In this document: piece after piece, positions 58,754 to 64,000 of the stretch
Position numbering within the stretch: the first letter of the stretch is position 1
How the letters are laid out: each line of letters begins with the position of its first letter
Assembly: GCA_905331475.1 (NCBI GenBank)
Contig: CAJNYU010001720.1
Span: 2,400-66,399, forward strand
Length of the DNA stretch: 64,000 nucleotides
Reading direction: 5' to 3'
Source of the DNA: Rotaria socialis
Lineage: Eukaryota; Rotifera; Eurotatoria; Philodinida; Philodinidae
Program-made: the position numbers and the translations under genes
The notes under the pieces: model-generated
What the model saw: only the letters and a program-made list of their open reading frames with translations
What the model was told of the DNA's origin: nothing
The model's database searches: none

Positions 58754-60559
58754 GACGAGGGTTTCGTTCCTTCTCGGCATCCACATTCTGGGTGATCCTG
58801 TGGGTTGAAATTTGTGTAAGAGGGTGGCTCAAAGTGTGAGCTTTGTGATTTAGAAGTAGTTGCTGCAAACATCTTCGTGATAGTTTCAGTGGAACTGAAT
58901 GTGCATATGCAAAATACATGTGTGATTTTTCAGGCAAGAGCTCGGGATGAAATTCAAGTGCCCCTAATCTAGAATGTCATCTATTAAAGTCGAGGTTTTA
59001 AAAAAAAATTGATTTTCCCCTAACGTATCGCGACTGAAAATTTCGCTATGATAAGCTGGAGCTGCCAATATATGAATGTCTCGTCAAAAGGTGTTTCAGA
59101 AACAAATTTCAGCCATGTAATGTCTTTTAGGCAGAGATATCAGCTGTCAAATATTAGAGGAAAAGTGTTTTTTCCTGCGTTGTTGCGATCGATAGATGAT
59201 CAAGAATTCAGTCTTTCGAGTTGAGATTTCTTGAGTAGGTAGATCGTACTGGTTTATAAATCCATGGAAAATTTTAGCAGCGTTGAATGAATTCTTCTTG
59301 AGATATAGCGTACCTAAAATCGCATTCAGTGAGATTGAAACTTGAAGCTTGAAAACTGAAAGTTGTAAGTTGAAAGTTGAAATTTCAGTTAAATTCAAGT
59401 TTCAAGTATGACATATAGGAACCTTTAAGGTTCTAGATATGGGTACCGTTTTCAGAACCTTTTTTTTAGGTTCAAGACTTTTTGGCTAGAACTTTAAAAA
59501 GGTTCTGAAAAAGGTACTGAGAAAAGGTTCAATATGACACGTTTTTCTTACACAGTAGTAAAGGTTATGATACAAGATTTTCGTCTAATGAATTTGATAC
59601 TTCACCGATCCTCTCTATTTCCCTACAAAAAATTCGATAAATTTCCGAAGTTTCTTTATCTACAGTATATAAGTTCTTAGAATAGGATTATTTTATGAAC
59701 GTAGTAATTTTAGTTTAGATACATCAATGAAACCAGCATTTTTTATTAATGACTTCATTCATCAAATAGTGATACTTCTCTTCATTGTTTCTCTCTTTTC
59801 TTTTTCTTGACTTGTCTTACATTAGTGATTCAAAATGTCATTAATCTTCAAAATGAAAAAAAATATAAAACCAGAAGTAAACCTTAAAACACAGCTTTTG
59901 GTACCAGGCGATTTTTTAACCAGGAGAAGAGTCTAAAAGCCAGGATTCTCCTGGCTAAATCGGGAGGTTTATCAGCCCTGTTATCAATATCATTCGAAGA
60001 ATAATCACTGTCATTGTCACTGTCACTATTTTTTTTGTTCTTTTGATCATTGTGGACGATAAAGAATTGTTTTTGTTATCAATAACTAAATCTTGTTCAT
60101 CATTAGCTGTAGATATTTTTCGTGTTAACTGCTCTTTATGCTAGACAAAAACACTTCTTGTTCTGAGAGACCTCGAGTATGCAATTCTGATTAAGATATT
60201 TTATTCAATATCCTATGCACGATGCCACTGGGTCCGGGTCCAAAATTCCTGAACCAGACGGACTCTCCCACCCACACCAACAGAAAAAAAAAATCTCCTG
60301 AAATATGGTACATTTTGTTCTAAATCTTGAAGGTGTGGTTGTCTATCTTCTCTAAAATTATACTCACACCCACACCATCACCCCCATCTGATTTCAAACT
60401 GAATTTCTGGCTAATAAAAAATTTGCAGTCCAAAAGAAACAGTTTACGAAATGAATTGCCAAAACCAACCCAATCTCTCAATATCTAAAAGTTCATAATA
60501 CAAATCACATTCCTCTCTCCCTACCTGGCCCACACTATAGCGGAACTTGGGCACTTTTG

Positions 60560-61145
60560 AATCCTGAAATGCCTACGTCCCACCATATCCCATTTTTGTG
60601 GGAGGTGGGGTGACATAGAATGGCTTGAGGTACTTCTCAGTTTTCAAATGTGTATGCCTCAGCCTATACCTTTTTCCTCGGAGGTGCGGGGATTAAGGGG
60701 GATTTCTGCATTCTAGAATGTGTATGCCCCACCATATATCCTTTTTCTCGGGAGGGGGGGTGGGAACTAAGCGGACGTGGGGAATTTGGAGTTATAGAAT
60801 GCGTCTGTCCCACCATATACATTTTTTCCTTCACCGGGGATTATGGGGAATAGGGGGAGACCTGAATTCTGAAATACGTATGCCCCTGGAAACACATATT
60901 TTGCGACAAACATATTCCAGAATTCGGGAATCGGCCGAGTCACCCTAAGTCCCCCTACCTCCCAGAAAAAGGGTATAGGGTTGGACATAAACATTGTAGA
61001 AATCAGAAATCCCTTAAACTCCCATAAGTCCCCACCTCCCAGAAAAAAGGTATCGACTGGGAGGTATTCATTCTAGAATTTAGAACTGCCCTAAGTAAAT
61101 CTAAGTGCCCCATCTACCAGAAAACGCGTATCGGGTGTGACATAG
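60560..61145. repeat. Mirrored G-rich satellite array
   Basis: Units of roughly 70-100 bases contain a CCACCATATAC-like block, a CTTTTTCTCGGGAGG-like block, a G-rich stretch and an ATTCTAGAATG-like block. About four units lie in one orientation (60560-60890) and about three in the other (60930-61145, with CCTCCCAGAAAAAGGGTATA). Orientation flips near 60900. The short ORFs here are repeat-derived. Confidence 0.8.
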
Positions 61146-62025
61146 ATATTGTAGAGTTGAAACGTACCGTATCATAATAGTAGTTTGGGGATAAGTTGTT
61201 CCGGTGAGTGTTATTTGATGTACAAATGATGTGGCATCATTTGAAGTTGAGGATCAGTTCGCCTTTTACCGTTGTTCCTGATTTTGATTGTGGGAGAATT
61301 TATGGCCTTTTTGGAATGTGGGTGCTAGGCGTGTTAATTATTGGTTTTAGTTTTCGTTGATGGTGTTTTAGTACTCATGTGCTGTTACTGCGGTGAAAGT
61401 GACCTTTTTTCTCTAGAATTCAATCAGAAATCAAATTGGTCGTACACCCCAAACTTTTAGGGATTATCATGAGCTTTGGGAGAATGTGTGCTACAAGTTT
61501 TAAGTTGATCGGCTAAACTATCACTGAATCATGAAGTACGCAATGACGTAGGTTGGTTATATCATGCATCAATACTTCCAGTAAAATGATTCCAGTTTCA
61601 CAAGGGCTCACTGAATTTCAACGAAAATTTTACCATGGATAGCCAAAGTGAAGAGCTATAAAATGGAATAAATCACGATGCAATAATGTCTTTCTGCTCC
61701 AAAGTTATAAAATCCACAATGCTGAAAAAAAGTGTATTATAACTTTCTTATAACTCACGCAATCGTGGTGCGGGTTGTCCCACTGATCAGCATTGATTGA
61801 GAACTGTGTGCATACTAGTTTTCCTAAGTACAGCACATATAGGGGCTTAGATCTAAGAGGGATGCTCTTGGCCGGTAGTGTATCTCAAGTTATTTCTACG
61901 GAAAAGGATATACTTCTTGTAGACACATATTCTATTGAACATTAAATGGCAAAGAAAGTAAGTATTAAAATTCTTAAATCATTCGCCAACTCCTAATATC
62001 TTTCGAGGAATCATTTGAGAGCAAG
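61146..62025. other. Intergenic, nothing recognised
   Basis: No gene or clear repeat; upstream region of the next ORF. Confidence 0.5.
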
Positions 62026-62815
62026 ATGGCCGCTCGATGGACGTTAATGCACCATTATGAAAAGGGCGAATCTACTGAAAACATATTATTCAGTTCTGAT
62101 GACGAAGAATTATTCCTCACAAAATTGCCGATACACGAACCGTATCATGAAACCAAGAAACTGAATCCAAAAGACAGGTCGTTCAGTGAGAAAATGGCTG
62201 CATTGTGGGCAGCGAACGAGAAACAACGTAAGGGTACTCAAACTGTCACAGCCCATAAACCCAAAGAATTCCATGGGAAAACACCGTTAGCCGATGGTGA
62301 AATAAGAAATGATGACGCATCCAGACTACAAATCGAGTCTATACTACGTAAGCAAGGAATCAGCCACCAAGCAACCCTTGATAACTTAGTCTTCGACTAC
62401 CTCAACACTCCAGTCGGAATTCGTGACACACTTATTCAGGAGAATATTCATCCGGTACAAGAACAAATTAAAGTGCAACAAGAACAGATGCAAGCACAAC
62501 AACAAACTGGATACGTTGTTCCATCTTTCGATGTGGTCGAAAAGAGTACACTGTTTGGTGAGAAAATGACTGCGGCTGTGGGTGAGCGCGCTTGTGGGTC
62601 GATGTCCGCTATTAGCAGGGTTATATCCACACCACAAGCACACCCACACACACACCATCAGGTACTCCAAGATTCGAGTAATATTCTTTTTGTTTATTTT
62701 TCTCCATCAGTTGTTTGAGTTCGAACCGCGGATTACGGAAGTACACTTTTCTGCATTAGAAAATGCTTTCTTCGAGGTAAAAGTTACGAAATACTATGAA
62801 GGTGCCTTTTATTGA
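62026..62815 (+). CDS. Unrecognised protein, hairpin-containing gene
   Basis: A two-exon model gives 246 residues: 62026-62661 and 62711-62815 (donor AG|GTACTC, acceptor CATCAG, phase 0). The N-terminal half is charged (FSSDDEELFLTKLP, FSEKMAALWAANEKQRKG). A helical part follows (ASRLQIESILRKQGISHQAT), then a Gln-rich helix (EQIKVQQEQMQAQQQ). Without the splice the frame stops at 62718. A GT/AC hairpin at 62578-62647 sits in frame at the end of exon 1, encoding a Gly/Ala/Ser stretch and then PQAHPHTHH. No domain is recognised. Length, start context and a good intron favour a real gene, but its function is unknown. Confidence 0.5.
62578..62647. repeat. GT/AC hairpin inside a coding exon
   Basis: GTGGGTGAGCGCGCTTGTGG pairs with CCACAAGCACACCCAC (bulge of four bases) around a ~34-base loop. 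It belongs to the same TGTGGG-like class as 56617-56657. Confidence 0.7.
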
Positions 62816-63392
62816 CAAAACGTACCTTTAAAGCGTGCAAAGTTTTCAAATTTTTTATTTTCCGGGAACTACACTCTCAGCTTCAGTATAAAAGTCTGAG
62901 TAAGAGCAAGTTACTAAATCTGCTCTAGACCAACAACTATATTGGTGGCGGCTGTTCGAATCACGTTCAGTGAAATGTGTATCAATCAATGTTGTAAACC
63001 TATCGACGTTTTCTTCTCAAGTATTATAGAAAAAAATGTCAACTCATTTCACTCGTCATACCACTACATACATAGCTGCTCAGGTTTTTTCTCTTTTCTT
63101 CTCTTTGTCGAAAAAAGTCGACTTTACTTGGACGGTGCGACAAACTGGAAAATAATTTCTAAATAAAATGTTTACTTTTACTTGAAGCCAAGCAAAACAT
63201 AGTGGGTATTTGGTAAAAATTTATGCAGATTCCAATAAACATACTTTTAATATCTGTAGTTGGTCTTTCAGAGATCTAGGGAAAGCATTTTTTTCTTAAA
63301 CGGTAGATGTTTGCATTTCGATCGATTTTTAGCGACATGTGACGGTTCGATTGATCATTCATCATACTCGGCTATGAATTATCGACAAGAAC
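62816..63392. other. Intergenic, nothing recognised
   Basis: AT-rich sequence before the REEP gene. Missing 5' exons of that gene could lie here but are not recognisable. Confidence 0.4.
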
Positions 63393-63983
63393 ATGCGAAG
63401 TAAGAGTATCAAAATAGAAAATATATGTTTAGAGTGGGAGTCTGCACAGCACTGTGAAGTGATATACAGACACCACGTCCGCAAGCCCATCCTCACCTCA
63501 CACCCTAAATTTTATAGAATTAATATTCTAGAAATCCAGAACCAAATCAGATCAATACTCTACGACAGCCCTGTTTCGTCTTACTTGGCTCTTGCTGAAA
63601 ATAGGACACAACTAACACGTGAAAACCTAACGCTTGGTTCTCTTGGTGTACTTCTCGCAGTCTGCCTTCTATTTGGATTTGGCAGGTATTTTATTTGCAA
63701 CTACGTGATTGGTCTCTTTTACCCTGTGTACGCATCACTGTTGCGCGTGGAATCCAATAGCACCAACGAAGACACCTTTTGGTTGATCTATTGGGTTATA
63801 TACGCATTTCTTCACCTTTTTGAATATTTATTTGATGGTTTTTTATATCCATACTTGCTGTTCTGGCTATTAAAGTCGGCGATTCTCATTTGGCTGATGA
63901 CGCCTGGCTCTAGAGGTGGTACTCAACAATTGTATCAGAAATGTATCCGTCGATCAGTTTCAACGACCAGAAAAAAATTATAG
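63393..63983 (+). CDS. REEP5: REEP5/6-type (TB2/DP1/HVA22) ER-shaping protein
   Basis: 196 codons from the first ATG, ending at TAG 17 bases before the window edge. The family part starts near ILYDSPVSSYLALAENRT. Hydrophobic hairpin 1 is TLGSLGVLLAVCLLFGFGRYFICNYVIGLFYP. The core signature follows: YPVYASLLRVES, then EDTFWLIYWVIYAFLHLFEYL and LKSAILIWLMTPGSRGGTQQLY. This matches REEP5/6/Yop1/HVA22 (YP-Y-S-KAIES...DT-WL-YWVVY...E...LK--FL-W-M-P---NGA--LY). These proteins insert hairpins into the ER membrane to make curved tubules. The first 45 residues are not family-like and may be misread intron or 5' sequence; the true start may be an upstream exon. The tail is short compared with vertebrate REEP5. 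Confidence 0.83.
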   Translation: MRSKSIKIENICLEWESAQHCEVIYRHHVRKPILTSHPKFYRINILEIQNQIRSILYDSPVSSYLALAENRTQLTRENLTLGSLGVLLAVCLLFGFGRYFICNYVIGLFYPVYASLLRVESNSTNEDTFWLIYWVIYAFLHLFEYLFDGFLYPYLLFWLLKSAILIWLMTPGSRGGTQQLYQKCIRRSVSTTRKKL

Positions 63984-64000
63984 AATGTGGCTGTTACGAA

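Larger units (their letters stand above)
57385..59412. mobile_element. ~2-kb element with long diverged inverted arms
   Basis: Ends read GTCATACTTGAAACTTGAA inward on both sides. The arms stay recognisable for about 400 bases (for example GCTATATCT-AAGAAG, CCATGGATTTATA and GAAATTTGTTTCTRAAACAC). The left arm carries a TTTCAAG tandem. The centre holds a (GT)n tract and no clear transposase ORF. No target duplication is evident. Confidence 0.65.

Overview
The window is eukaryotic: genes are split by introns of roughly 40-110 bases with GT...AG borders, the DNA is AT-rich, and there are no operons or ribosome-binding sites. The host genes are animal (CtIP, KChIP, SMIM30, CHMP3, myeloid leukaemia factor, SH2). 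They sit beside an intronless bacterial-type fusion oxidoreductase, short TGTGGG-like GT-rich elements, foldback repeats and decayed transposons. The best fit is a bdelloid rotifer (Adineta/Rotaria type). This is an inference from gene content and style; no marker gene proves it.

Layout. 1-6.8 kb: a 5' fragment of an amino-acid permease gene and a four-exon secreted DNase I-like nuclease. 6.8-9.05 kb: a 757-residue intronless fusion of an NAD-binding 2-hydroxyacid-dehydrogenase-like domain and a DadA-like FAD domain. 9.6-18.4 kb: gene-poor repeat land, with two inverted ~300-base GT-rich repeat copies 5 kb apart, CCGGA-rich patches and an assembly gap. 18.5-19.6 kb: a myeloid leukaemia factor-like gene and a Pmp3-type proteolipid gene. 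20.9-21.5 kb: a spacerless ~640-base palindrome. 23.1-27.7 kb: a dead LINE on the minus strand.

29.8-47.2 kb is the host gene block: a second Pmp3 gene, an SH2 protein, a CtIP/RBBP8 homologue, a SMIM30-like micropeptide, CHMP3/VPS24, a macro-domain-like gene, a GNAT acetyltransferase and a KChIP-like calcium sensor. The macro gene is cut inside a coding exon by a 5,251-base DNA transposon (38252-43502). The transposon has 19-base inverted ends and an exact 8-base target duplication. It carries a broken transposase and a separate accessory ORF that repeats the transposase N-terminal domain.

47.2-64 kb is mostly non-coding. It holds a 1.46-kb foldback element with TA flanks, another ~2-kb inverted-repeat element and a mirrored G-rich satellite. 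It also has GT-rich hairpins, two of them inside ORFs, some unrecognised ORFs and a REEP5/6 (TB2/DP1) membrane-shaping gene at the end.

The genes do not form one pathway. The clearest themes are membrane and ER shaping (two Pmp3, SMIM30, REEP, CHMP3), DNA-end processing (CtIP, extracellular DNase), and heavy mobile-element activity around and inside genes. The least described items are the accessory-plus-transposase element, the fusion oxidoreductase and the GT-rich hairpin family.
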